From Hyphomicrobiales bacterium (GTDB lineage Bacteria > Pseudomonadota > Alphaproteobacteria > Rhizobiales > Beijerinckiaceae), in the NCBI GenBank assembly GCA_900470095.1, contig UBZM01000056.1, positions 43,956 to 107,955 on the forward strand: DNA of 64,000 nucleotides, written 5' to 3'. Positions within the stretch are counted from its first letter, which is position 1. Every line of letters starts with the position of its first letter. The position numbers and the translations under genes were made by a program. The notes beneath the pieces are model-generated. The model worked only from the letters and a program-made list of their open reading frames with translations, ran no database searches and was not told where the DNA came from. Shown here piece after piece: positions 53,638 to 61,651 of the stretch.

Positions 53638-54396
53638 ATGCGGCTGAAGCTGGCTTTGGGGCTCCTGATCGCGCTGCTCGGCACAGCCGCGGGTGGCGAA
53701 GAGATCACCTCGGGGAGCGCTTTCCTGTCGCCCGATCTGCGCCGGCAGCAGGATGATCCGACGCGCAACCCGGGCTGGTTCTGGGTCGAGCAGGGTCAGG
53801 GACTGTTCGGCCGCAAGCCAGGGGCCAGCCAGGCCTGCAGCCAGTGCCATGCCGAGCCGGAGAAGAGCCTGCGGGGCGCGGCGACGCATTATCCGCAGGT
53901 GGATGCCGGCACCGGGCAGCTCCTGAATCTTGAGGGACGCATCGAACAGTGCCGCGTGGAGCGGCAGAAGCAGCCGGCCTTCGGCTATGAGAGTGGCGAA
54001 CTTCTGGCGTTGACGAGCTATGTCGCTTCGTTGTCCCGGGGTTTGCCGATGGATGTCGAGACCCGCGGTCCGGCACAACCCTTCTATAACGCGGGCAGGG
54101 CCTTCTTCGAGCGCCGCCAGGGCCAGCTCAACCTCTCCTGCAAGCAATGCCATGACGGGCTGGTTGGCCAGAAGTTGCGCGGCGACACGATCAGCCATGG
54201 CGCGGGGACCGGATATCCGGCCTATCGGCTGGAATGGAACGGCGTCGGTTCGCTGCATCGGCGCCTGCGCGCCTGCTCGCTCGGCGTGCGGGCGACGCAG
54301 TTCGACTATGGCGCGCCGGAATATCTGGCGCTCGAGCTCTATCTTGCCGCGCGTGCCCGCGGCCTGCCGATCGAGACGCCGGCCATGCGGCGTTAG
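53638..54396 (+). CDS. soxA: SoxA-like diheme cytochrome c
   Basis: 252 residues with a Sec signal (LALGLLIALLGTAAGG). Two heme sites, CSQCH at residues 67-71 and CKQCH at 168-172. The active-site Cys that becomes a persulfide is Cys213 in RRLRACSLGVRA, followed by FDYGAPEYLALELYLAARARG as in other SoxA proteins. All parts needed for SoxXA thioester-type chemistry are present. The gene order soxX-Y-Z-A ends here; soxB does not follow. Confidence 0.9.
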   Translation: MRLKLALGLLIALLGTAAGGEEITSGSAFLSPDLRRQQDDPTRNPGWFWVEQGQGLFGRKPGASQACSQCHAEPEKSLRGAATHYPQVDAGTGQLLNLEGRIEQCRVERQKQPAFGYESGELLALTSYVASLSRGLPMDVETRGPAQPFYNAGRAFFERRQGQLNLSCKQCHDGLVGQKLRGDTISHGAGTGYPAYRLEWNGVGSLHRRLRACSLGVRATQFDYGAPEYLALELYLAARARGLPIETPAMRR

Positions 54397-54440
54397 CTCT
54401 TGGCGGATGGACGGAGAACCGTCACGATCCCGGCACATTC

Positions 54441-55388
54441 ATGTCGGAGATCCGGCGAATGCTTCGCCTGCCTGTCCTGCTTGCCGCCCTCGGATTCGCC
54501 AGCGCTGCCGTTGCCCAGCCGGTTCCCGAACCTCCGGCCGCTGCGGCGGTCTCCTCGAATCCCGCGCCCTTCGTTCTGAAGGACACCGAGGTCCGGACGA
54601 TCCACGCCAAGACGCTGCAGCGCGACTACGAGATCTATGTCAGCCTGCCGGCCTCCTATCACTCCTCGCCACGCCGGCGCTTTCCGGTGCTGTTCCTCAC
54701 GGATGCCGATTATGCCTTCCCGCTGGTGCGCAGCATTGCCCGCCGAGTCGGCAATCGCGGCCAGGGGCTGGAAGAATTCATCCTGGTCGGTCTCTCCTAC
54801 GCGGTCGGCGACACGCCGCAGTTCAGCCGGCGCCGCGACTACACGCCGACGCCCAATGGCGAAAGGACCAAGGACGAATCCGGCCGTACGCCCGTCTTCG
54901 GCGAGGCCGAGCCCTATCGCCGCTTTCTCGCCGACGAGGTGATGCCCTTCGTCGCTTCGACCTATCGCACCGACACCCATCGCAGCATCTTTGCCGGCCA
55001 CTCCTATGGGGGGCTGCTCGGTGTCCATATCCTGCTGACCGAGCCGAAGATGTTCTCGCATTATATCATCGGCAGCCCTTCGCTCTGGTATGACCAGAAG
55101 GCGATGTTTGCGCGCGAGCGCGCCTATGCCGAGACGAACAAGGACCTGAAGGCCGATGTGCTGATGGCGATCGCTTCCTTCGAGACGATCAGCAAGGCCT
55201 CGTCGCGCTATAGCAGCAGGCTCGACATGATCGCCGACCTGCAGGAATTCGAGAAGGCGCTGCGCTCGCACAATTATCCCGGCCTGAAGCTGACCACGGA
55301 GATCATCCAGGGCGAGGATCATCTCACTGTCTTCCCCGCCATCATCACGCGTGGGCTGATGTGGGCGCTGCCGGCAAAGCGAAGCTGA
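54441..55388 (+). CDS. Esterase of the IroE/Fes-like alpha/beta hydrolase family
   Basis: 315 residues. A Sec signal peptide (LRLPVLLAALGFASAAVAQP) directs it to the periplasm; starts at 54441 or 54459 both keep it. The hydrolase has the nucleophile elbow AGHSYGGLLG (about residues 189-198), preceded by the esterase-D-like FPVLFLTDADYAFPL and followed by the acid region and His in QGEDHLTVFP. It lies 44 bp after soxA on the same strand. A link to sox chemistry is possible but not evident. Confidence 0.88.
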   Translation: MSEIRRMLRLPVLLAALGFASAAVAQPVPEPPAAAAVSSNPAPFVLKDTEVRTIHAKTLQRDYEIYVSLPASYHSSPRRRFPVLFLTDADYAFPLVRSIARRVGNRGQGLEEFILVGLSYAVGDTPQFSRRRDYTPTPNGERTKDESGRTPVFGEAEPYRRFLADEVMPFVASTYRTDTHRSIFAGHSYGGLLGVHILLTEPKMFSHYIIGSPSLWYDQKAMFARERAYAETNKDLKADVLMAIASFETISKASSRYSSRLDMIADLQEFEKALRSHNYPGLKLTTEIIQGEDHLTVFPAIITRGLMWALPAKRS

Positions 55389-55392
55389 ACGC

Positions 55393-56502
55393 TCAGCCTT
55401 TCCTGTCGCCGGTCTTTCCATTCTTGGTCTTGTCGCGGCCCTTCGGCTTCGTCCGGTTCTGGTAGCTTGCATTGCCAAGGCCGGTGCCGATGGTCAGCAC
55501 TGCCCAATGCTCGACATCCTGCATCGAGGGCATCTCGCTCAGCCCCTGGATGACCGCGTCGTTATGCATCACGACCGTCGTCTCGTGCCCGCCGATTTCG
55601 GGAATCATGTCGCGTATGCTCTCGACCAGGTTGAACCGGCTGCTCTGCCAGTTGCCAGGCAGATTCTGTGCTCCGCGGTCGATCGAGCCGTCCCGCTCGA
55701 TCAGTCCGGGGCAACCGACGCCGATGAAGGGAGCAACGCGGAGGCCCGCCTTGCCGGCCTGCTTGATCTGGGCATCGAGCATCTTGCCGAGCCGCTTGAT
55801 TGCGTCGTCCCTATTGGTCTCCTCGTCGGCGTGGCGCCAGAGTTCGGATTGCCAGACCTTGGCCTTGGCAAGATCTGGTGCCTTGTCCTGGCGCAACTCG
55901 ACGATGCCAGCGCGAATGTTCGAGCCGCCGATATCGACGGCGACGAGGCTGTCATAGGCCTCGAATATCCATTTCGGTGCAAGATGGGCGCTGCCGACCA
56001 GCCCCGCCTCGTCGGGATGATGACGGATCGGCACAAGGTCGATGCTGTGTCCGTCCGTCTGCAGGATGATGCCGGCACGTGCGATGGCGAGCTCACCGAC
56101 GCGGCTCTGGCGGAAACCGCCGCCGACCACGATACGCTCGACGGCGCTCCAGGGCTTGAGCTTGACGAAGCGGCGAATGACGAAGGCCAGCGACTGGGCG
56201 TAGCGTTCGATGGCACCGAGGATGAGAGCTGCCTCGCGCGGCTCGCCTTCGCCGAGCAGCGCGTCGAGCTCCTTCTTGCCGATCTTGTCGGAGTCGACCG
56301 CGATGGGATCGTCGCCGGTCCGGCGCAGGTTCTCGCGAAGGGCGTCGAGATGGTCGAGAAATGCGCCACGTTTGGCCTTGTCGCCAACGAAGCCGTCCTC
56401 GTCGCGAACCTCCAGATTATAACTGGTGACGACAACCGAGGGCAGTTCGTCGGCTCCATGAGGACCGCCTGCGCGTGCTTTCACCGTCGTTTCTACTGCC
56501 AT
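55393..56502 (-). CDS. ROK-family protein with circularly permuted motif order
   Basis: 369 residues of the ROK (glucokinase/NagC) fold with parts in an unusual order. The motif normally near the C-terminus comes first: RIVVGGGF (residues 123-130) and HHPDEAGLVGSAH (161-173). Then follow the motifs that normally open the fold: VAVDIGGSNIRAG (187-199), GVGCPGL (261-267), the catalytic Asp315 in MHNDAVIQGLSE, and IGTGLGNASYQN (338-349). The ROK zinc motif (CxCGxxGC) is not found. The tail is Lys-Gly-Arg rich. It may still phosphorylate a sugar; function is unknown. Convergent with the esterase gene, 4 bp apart. Confidence 0.75.
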   Translation of the reverse strand: MAVETTVKARAGGPHGADELPSVVVTSYNLEVRDEDGFVGDKAKRGAFLDHLDALRENLRRTGDDPIAVDSDKIGKKELDALLGEGEPREAALILGAIERYAQSLAFVIRRFVKLKPWSAVERIVVGGGFRQSRVGELAIARAGIILQTDGHSIDLVPIRHHPDEAGLVGSAHLAPKWIFEAYDSLVAVDIGGSNIRAGIVELRQDKAPDLAKAKVWQSELWRHADEETNRDDAIKRLGKMLDAQIKQAGKAGLRVAPFIGVGCPGLIERDGSIDRGAQNLPGNWQSSRFNLVESIRDMIPEIGGHETTVVMHNDAVIQGLSEMPSMQDVEHWAVLTIGTGLGNASYQNRTKPKGRDKTKNGKTGDRKG

Positions 56503-56724
56503 GTTCCGCTGTCCCCCGTTTGGTCTCTTGAAGGGAACGGCCTCGGTGCTCCCTGTGTTCCGCCAAGGGTGGGGTATCGCTCATTGATTGCACCGCGCAT
56601 GGCTCCCTTGCACAGCGGGCGCGGGAAAAACGCGCCCTGCGATTGACCTCGCGGGGCCTCTTCCCTTCCATTGCCGCCGAGGCGCGACGGCCGACGCGCC
56701 ATGGCTGGTTTCCGGGGATATGCG

Positions 56725-57204
56725 ATGCTTGAGGTTCTTGTGCGCGCGGTGCTGATCGGCGTTGGCGCGACAATCCTGTTTGATCTCTGGGCCCAGTTCT
56801 TGAACCGCGCTTTCGGCCTGCCGGCTCCCAACTGGGCCATGACCGGGCGCTGGTTCGGCCATCTGGCGCAAGGTCGACTGGCGCATGAGGATATTGGACG
56901 CTCCGAGCCGGTGGCGAACGAACGCGCGCTCGGCTGGGTCGCGCATTACCTGATCGGCATCCTGTTCGCGGCGATCCTGCTGGCGATCTGGGGGCTCGAC
57001 TGGGCCCGCAATCCGAGCCTCGCACCTGCTCTGATCGTCGGTCTCGTCACGGTCGGCTGCGGCTGGTTCATCCTGCAGCCGGGAATGGGCGCGGGCATCG
57101 CGGCGTCGAAGAAGCCGAATGCCGGCCAAATCCGCGCCATGAATATCGCGGGACATATCGTCTTTGGCGTTGGGCTCTATTGCTCGGCGCTCCTGCTGAG
57201 CTGA
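56725..57204 (+). CDS. DUF2938-like membrane protein
   Basis: 159 residues from the ATG at 56725, with about four membrane segments (LVRAVLIGVGATILFDLWAQ is the first). The first loop has PNWAMTGRWFGHLAQGRLAH and the third GWFILQPGMGAGIAASKKPN, features I associate with DUF2938. A start at 56701 would add a short cytoplasmic lead. Function is unknown. It is divergent from the ROK-family gene and convergent with the racemase-like gene. Confidence 0.8.
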   Translation: MLEVLVRAVLIGVGATILFDLWAQFLNRAFGLPAPNWAMTGRWFGHLAQGRLAHEDIGRSEPVANERALGWVAHYLIGILFAAILLAIWGLDWARNPSLAPALIVGLVTVGCGWFILQPGMGAGIAASKKPNAGQIRAMNIAGHIVFGVGLYCSALLLS

Positions 57205-57228
57205 GCGTGCCGGCGGCAGCTCCCCGGT

Positions 57229-57972
57229 TCAGGACCTGGCGAGAAGGGCCGCAAGCCCGGGCGACAGGCCGACGCTCCCGACGGGAGCCGGAAAGGCGAG
57301 ATCACCGCTCGCCGGTTTCGCCGTACCGCCGTTGAGAGCAGCCAGGACCGCCTTCATTCCGGTCTGGACCGAACAGATCACCGGAATATCGAGATGTGGC
57401 TGGACGCGCGCGGCGAGGCCGGCAAGTCCGGCGCCGCCGAGAATGACGGCTCCGGCGCCGTCGCGCTCCGCCGTCTTACGGCAGGCTGCTGCGAGCAATG
57501 CGATCGAGCCCTCCGGATCACGGGCGATATCGGCCCCCGTCGGAGTGACTGTTTCAACCGAGGCAAGCCGGCCATCCAAGCCGATCATCGCGACGAATTC
57601 ATGCAGGATCGGTCCCCAGCGCTCGCCACCGGTGACGATCGAGAACTGCTGCGCCATCGCCGCGGCCGCCAGGCAACTCGCCTCTGCCATGCCGACGACC
57701 GGAACGGGGGAGACCTCCTTCAGGGCGTGAAGCCCTGGGTCGCCAAAGCAGGCGAGATAGACCGCATCGCAGTCGGCACCATGCTCAGCATAGGCCTCGA
57801 GGGCGGCGTGGGCCGCAATCACCCCCGCGCTGCGACTCGAGATATACTGCGCGCCGAAGCGGCCAGTCACCGGATGCAGTGCGACATCGGGCGGAGCATG
57901 TGGCGCGACCACCTGCATGACGAGATCCGTCATCGCCTGGGTCGTGTTGGGATTGATCAGCAGGATACGCAA
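57229..57972 (-). CDS. Asp/Glu/hydantoin racemase-fold protein lacking the second catalytic Cys
   Basis: 247 residues starting at a TTG preceded by GAGG. The fold opens with ILLINPNTTQAMTDLVMQ and contains the first catalytic Cys75 in LACFGDPGL. The second one, usually in LGCAG, is replaced: the sequence is AVILGGAGLAG, with Gly180 at that position. A two-base racemase mechanism is therefore unlikely. One-Cys relatives such as arylmalonate decarboxylase act differently, so a decarboxylase or isomerase, or loss of activity, is possible. The aligned position was judged by eye. Confidence 0.82.
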   Translation of the reverse strand: MRILLINPNTTQAMTDLVMQVVAPHAPPDVALHPVTGRFGAQYISSRSAGVIAAHAALEAYAEHGADCDAVYLACFGDPGLHALKEVSPVPVVGMAEASCLAAAAMAQQFSIVTGGERWGPILHEFVAMIGLDGRLASVETVTPTGADIARDPEGSIALLAAACRKTAERDGAGAVILGGAGLAGLAARVQPHLDIPVICSVQTGMKAVLAALNGGTAKPASGDLAFPAPVGSVGLSPGLAALLARS

Positions 57973-58441
57973 GAGAGCCTCGGGCAGGATGCAGGTTTCA
58001 GGCTTAGCGAGCCCGAGGCCTCAGGCCAAGCGACCAGCGCGGACAAGGTCCAAGTCATGAATGTATACGGGGCGCTTCGCAGAGGCGCGGTGCGGGCGCT
58101 GCGATAGCCCCGATGCCTTTGGTGGGCGACCGCCGTGGCCGAGAGCGCCGTTCGATGGGCCTGAGGGCGGAGGAGACGCTTGGACAAGGTGCTCAAAGTG
58201 GGGCGTGCGATCTAAGCCCGAATAGCACTTACCAATGGGCGATGAGAGGCGTTTGTGGGTTGATCGCGGGAGAACGTCCCATACCGCAAGGATCAAGTTC
58301 GGCTTCCGGTTTGTGGCGCTCAGAGGCGCGTAGACTGAAGGCGAGGGTGATGGGCGGTTCTTTCTCCTAGCGCGGCACAAAACGGCTACATTCCGCGCTC
58401 ATGATGCCGCAACTTTGCCACATGTATGACAAGGGGCCAGC
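57973..58441. other. Sparse region without a supported gene
   Basis: 469 bp. Open frames on both strands (for example 58113-58370 plus and 58021-58380 minus) lack ribosome sites and recognised domains, and I treat them as chance. The sequence is less regular in codon phase than the flanks. A lipoprotein gene begins at its right end. Confidence 0.5.
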
Positions 58442-58873
58442 ATGGTGAACCTCGTTTGTCGCTTGGGCCTTGCCGGCTTCCTGGTTGCCGGTTGCTCGCC
58501 ACAAGCGATGCCAACGGTCGAAGCGATCACAAAGCCGACGGTCGAGACTTTTGCTCGGCTGGGGAGTTGGCGACCCTGGCAGTCTGCTCAAGCGGAGAAG
58601 CCGCAGACTGCACCTCTCGATCTCTCTGATCCCGTGCCGGAGGCGAATAAGCCAGATTCGATCGTGCGTGAGCCGGTAACGGTGACCAGGCCAGCGCCCA
58701 AGCTGACCGCGGCCGCTGTACGGGCCCCGAAGCCGGTCGCTCGGCCCGTTCAACCAATTGTGCCCGCTTCGATGCCGGAGGAACCCAGTAAGACTACGCC
58801 GGCCCTCGTCTCTTGCCGCACGCATAGCGAACCCGGCCAGCGCGTACACATGGAGTGTAGTCCTGTCGATTGA
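58442..58873 (+). CDS. Proline-rich lipoprotein of unknown function
   Basis: 143 residues with a lipoprotein signal (LGLAGFLVAGCSPQA; lipobox VAGC with the Cys at residue 18). The mature part is Pro/Ala/Val rich and probably extended, with repeated PxP-like elements (RPAPKL, RAPKPVARPVQP). The C-terminus has two Cys in SCRTHSEPGQRVHMEC, able to form a disulfide. AAGGGG lies about 8 nt before the ATG. I do not recognise the family. Confidence 0.65.
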   Translation: MVNLVCRLGLAGFLVAGCSPQAMPTVEAITKPTVETFARLGSWRPWQSAQAEKPQTAPLDLSDPVPEANKPDSIVREPVTVTRPAPKLTAAAVRAPKPVARPVQPIVPASMPEEPSKTTPALVSCRTHSEPGQRVHMECSPVD

Positions 58874-59338
58874 TAGAAGGCGGTGAACAGGTAGCGCGAG
58901 CTCGAGCAAATCGCGAGCTATCAAAGTCCACGAGGCGTTGATAGCATCGCTGCCCTTGGGGGACGAAAAGCCCGAATCAGGCGTGTCCGGGATCTCCGCC
59001 TTGGAATGGTCTGCCAATCAGTTCGGAGCATTTTGCGATCGATCGATTTGCAGTGTGATACGCCAGAAGATGCGGCGCGCTGGCTTTCGCAACATCCTCT
59101 CAAATTTGCGGGTCCGGTGCGTTTCGATCCCGGTGGGCTTGTGGACGGTCGCGGCATCCGCGCTTCGCGCGGGTCTTCGGAGGGCTCGTACTGGAGCTTG
59201 CAGCCTTTGTCCTGGGTGGGCCGAACTGACGTTGGCCCTCGTTTCTGTTCAGCGGTGAGTTCGTTTCGGGCGGTTGTAGAGCCCGTTCGGGCCGGTGAAG
59301 CGGTGGGCTCTCGATGAAAGACCGCCGAACTGGAGCCG
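58874..59338. other. Sparse region, possible gene remnant
   Basis: 465 bp. One plus-strand open frame, 59006-59317 (103 residues), contains DTPEDAARWLSQHPLKFAG, which looks protein-like, but it has no clear ribosome site and no recognised domain. It could be a small hypothetical gene or a remnant. No other supported feature was seen. Confidence 0.35.
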
Positions 59339-60358
59339 TTAGGGCGCCATGGGGGCTGGTCGACGCCGCATCTGGATTATCGCGCGAAAGCCCGCGAGCA
59401 TCGGCGTTTCGATGAAGCGATAAACGAGATAGGCGAGCAATACGCTCATGCCGACAGACGCGAGCATGACCGGAACGCTCTGCGCCTGATCGAGCCAGGG
59501 CAGCCTGGTGGCTACGATCCGCATGGGTTCGATCACCATCAGATGGGTCAGGTAGAGCGAATAGGACATGCCGCCGAGGGCAAGCAGGGCCCGATTCCGA
59601 CAGGCCAGTCCGGACGCTTCCGCCAAGAGTGCGGTCAAGAGAACGGCGGTGACGATGATGAACGCCACAGCCGCTGGCGGCTCGTGCCACGCCACGCAGA
59701 TCGTAACGACGCCGCCGGCAACGATCGCGGACACGACCTTCATTGTCCTGCGCAACGGAGGCATCCAGAGCCGGGCGGCAAGCCAAACATAGTAGAGAGC
59801 AATGCCGATCACGAAGAAGCCGGTCACCCTCCCTCCATAGGTCGAGCAGACCGGCCCGCATGGGGCAAAATGCTGAACCGCCTGCAGGAGCAGCAGGACT
59901 ACCGATGCTATCAGTGGCGCCCACCTCTTGCTCATCGCGAGCCCGACGCCAAACACGACGTAGAAAAACATTTCATAGTTGAGGGTCCAACCGACGCGCA
60001 GCACCGGCGGCTTGTCGGCCGGAACGAACAGAAGGCTCCCGAGCAGGTGCGACCATGTATCGGGTGTGAAAACGAAGAAAACCGCAGTTGCGATCCAGTA
60101 GAGAGGCACCACTCGGACAAGGCGCTTGAGCAGGAATCCAGTGCTATCCTGGCGTGTCACATGGGTGATGATGAAGCCGCTGATCGCGAAGAAGATGGAC
60201 ACGCCATAGAATTCAGTTGAGATGCCGCGGACGATCTGGAAATCGGTGTGGTAGAAACTCACTCCAAGCGCCGCCAACCCTCTGAGCAATTGCAGGTTGT
60301 AGATCATCCCCGGCGCGGCCCCCTGTGTACCGAATGACGCGTCGAAATTGTTCCGCAT
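59339..60358 (-). CDS. Acyltransferase 3 family membrane protein
   Basis: 339 residues with about ten membrane segments. Acyltransferase_3 features are present: the opening LQLLRGLAALGVSFYHTDF with the conserved Arg and the catalytic-type His in FYHTD, YGVSIFFAISGFIITH, KRLVRVVPLYWIAT, and GWTLNYEMFFYVVFG. Such proteins O-acylate surface polysaccharide, lipid or peptidoglycan. The acceptor is unknown. It lies alone in an accessory-looking stretch beside a tRNA gene. Confidence 0.92.
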   Translation of the reverse strand: MRNNFDASFGTQGAAPGMIYNLQLLRGLAALGVSFYHTDFQIVRGISTEFYGVSIFFAISGFIITHVTRQDSTGFLLKRLVRVVPLYWIATAVFFVFTPDTWSHLLGSLLFVPADKPPVLRVGWTLNYEMFFYVVFGVGLAMSKRWAPLIASVVLLLLQAVQHFAPCGPVCSTYGGRVTGFFVIGIALYYVWLAARLWMPPLRRTMKVVSAIVAGGVVTICVAWHEPPAAVAFIIVTAVLLTALLAEASGLACRNRALLALGGMSYSLYLTHLMVIEPMRIVATRLPWLDQAQSVPVMLASVGMSVLLAYLVYRFIETPMLAGFRAIIQMRRRPAPMAP

Positions 60359-60667
60359 CTTAGCCTCGACCGTCTATCAGGATCGCATCTTCCTTCAAGA
60401 TGCATGGCTGAATGTGGATCGCGACATCGCGGCCGACCGGGATCATCTGTCCCCGGGAGAGCTTGATGACGGCATCCTTCCGCAGGGCCGCGCGAGCACG
60501 ACGCTTCACCAGTTCACATGGGCTCCAAAATCGCCGGAAACGAACCCAGCGCCGGATATAAACGGGGGTAACGTCATGGAGATCGAATCCGCATCATTGG
60601 ATCGAACGACAACCGTGAGGCCGCCGTGAACGGGCGGCCCAGGCCAAAACGATTCGCAAATTAGGAA
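60359..60667. other. Intergenic region upstream of the acyltransferase gene
   Basis: 309 bp between the acyltransferase start and the 3' end of tRNA-Leu. A 93-residue plus-strand frame (60348-60629) shows no domain or ribosome site and is treated as chance. The region should hold the acyltransferase promoter. I looked for a second copy of the tRNA 3' end as an attachment-site sign and saw none longer than about 8 bases. Confidence 0.45.
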
Positions 60668-60752
60668 TGGTGCCCCTGGCCGGGATCGAACCAGCACTCC
60701 TTGCGGAACTCGATTTTGAGTCGAGCGCGTCTACCAATTCCGCCACAGGGGC
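60668..60752 (-). tRNA. tRNA-Leu (anticodon CAA)
   Basis: 85 nt including an encoded CCA. The minus strand reads GCCCCTG at the 5' end, pairing with CAGGGGC at the 3' end before the discriminator A and CCA. The anticodon stem-loop is CTCGA-CTCAAAA-TCGAG, giving anticodon CAA (plus-strand positions 60716-60718), which reads UUG. The T arm has GGTTCGATCCC, and the long variable arm is as expected for a class II tRNA. Confidence 0.96.
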
Positions 60753-61050
60753 CCAAGCATGAAGCCGCCGGTCTTTCGACCGCGGTACATGCCCTCAATG
60801 GGCCGGCGGACTATAGCGATGGCGCGCGCGCGGTCAACGGATCGTGAGCAGGCATTGTGCAGAGCTGTGAATGATGGACAGCCTGACGCTATCGAGGCTA
60901 GACAGCCTCGATAGCGAGGCCAGCCCGGTGGGCCGGCGGCGCTCACCGGAAGATGGCCCTTGCGCGCTCAGGCGCGCAGAACGGCTATTGCCCGCTCCTG
61001 AGGACTGAACAGCCGCATGTCGGCCCTCATCGGGCGGCGCGCACCGGTGC
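60753..61050. other. Intergenic region, tRNA-Leu to DedA-type gene
   Basis: 298 bp containing the tRNA promoter on the minus strand, a long perfect hairpin at 60887-60916 and the leader of the DedA-type gene. No open frame here looks like a gene. Confidence 0.5.
60887..60916. other. Long perfect stem-loop, 13-bp arms
   Basis: CGCTATCGAGGCT and AGCCTCGATAGCG flank the tetraloop AGAC. The pairing is perfect. It is not followed by T-runs in either direction. It could be part of a leader RNA of the downstream gene, a protein-binding palindrome, or a terminator relying on other factors. Confidence 0.65.
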
Positions 61051-61638
61051 ATGAGCATGTTTCGACGCCTCTATGAATGGACCATGGCGCTCGCGGCCAG
61101 CCCGCGCGCACCCTATGCGCTGGGTGTGGTCTCTTTCGCGGAAAGTTCCTTCTTCCCGATTCCGCCCGACGTGATGCTGGTGCCGATGGCGCTCGCCAGG
61201 CCCCAGAAGGCCTGGTTCTATGCCGGGATCTGTACGGTGACCTCGGTGCTCGGAGGTCTGCTCGGCTACGCTATCGGCGCGCTGCTCTATGATTCGCTCG
61301 GTCAGTGGATCATCAGGCTCTACGGCCATGGCGATGGGGTCGAGGCTTTTCGGGCAGCCTATGCGCAGTATGGTGCCTGGATCATCCTGCTGAAGGGACT
61401 GACGCCGATCCCCTACAAGCTGGTGACGATCACCTCGGGCTTTGCCGGATACGATCTGCTCTGGTTTGTCGTACTCTCGATCATCACGCGCGGCGCACGG
61501 TTCTATCTTCTGGCCGGGTTGCTCAATCGATTCGGGGGGCCGATCCGGCGGATTCTCGACGAGCATTTCACCACGGCGATGATCGTCCTGGTCGTCGGAA
61601 TCGTGGGCGGCTTCTTCGCCTTCAAGCACCTGTTCTGA
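61051..61638 (+). CDS. DedA/VTT-family membrane protein (YqaA-like)
   Basis: 195 residues with about four or five membrane segments. YqaA/DedA features include FAESSFFPIPPDVMLVPMAL (about residues 29-48) and LKGLTPIPYKLVTITSGFAG, the paired re-entrant loops of the VTT domain, and ITRGARFYLLAGLL. Relatives are thought to act as lipid flippases or scramblases. It precedes dsbB by 13 bp and probably shares its transcript. Confidence 0.92.
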   Translation: MSMFRRLYEWTMALAASPRAPYALGVVSFAESSFFPIPPDVMLVPMALARPQKAWFYAGICTVTSVLGGLLGYAIGALLYDSLGQWIIRLYGHGDGVEAFRAAYAQYGAWIILLKGLTPIPYKLVTITSGFAGYDLLWFVVLSIITRGARFYLLAGLLNRFGGPIRRILDEHFTTAMIVLVVGIVGGFFAFKHLF

Positions 61639-61651
61639 GTGGTACGATCCA

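Noticed and set aside
55507..56646. 379-residue plus-strand open frame
   Set aside because: Antisense to the ROK-family gene, whose motifs are unmistakable despite their order.
58021..58380. 119-residue minus-strand frame in the sparse region
   Set aside because: Overlaps another frame on the opposite strand, no start signal and no protein-like pattern.
60348..60629. 93-residue plus-strand frame upstream of the acyltransferase
   Set aside because: No ribosome site or domain; overlaps the acyltransferase start.
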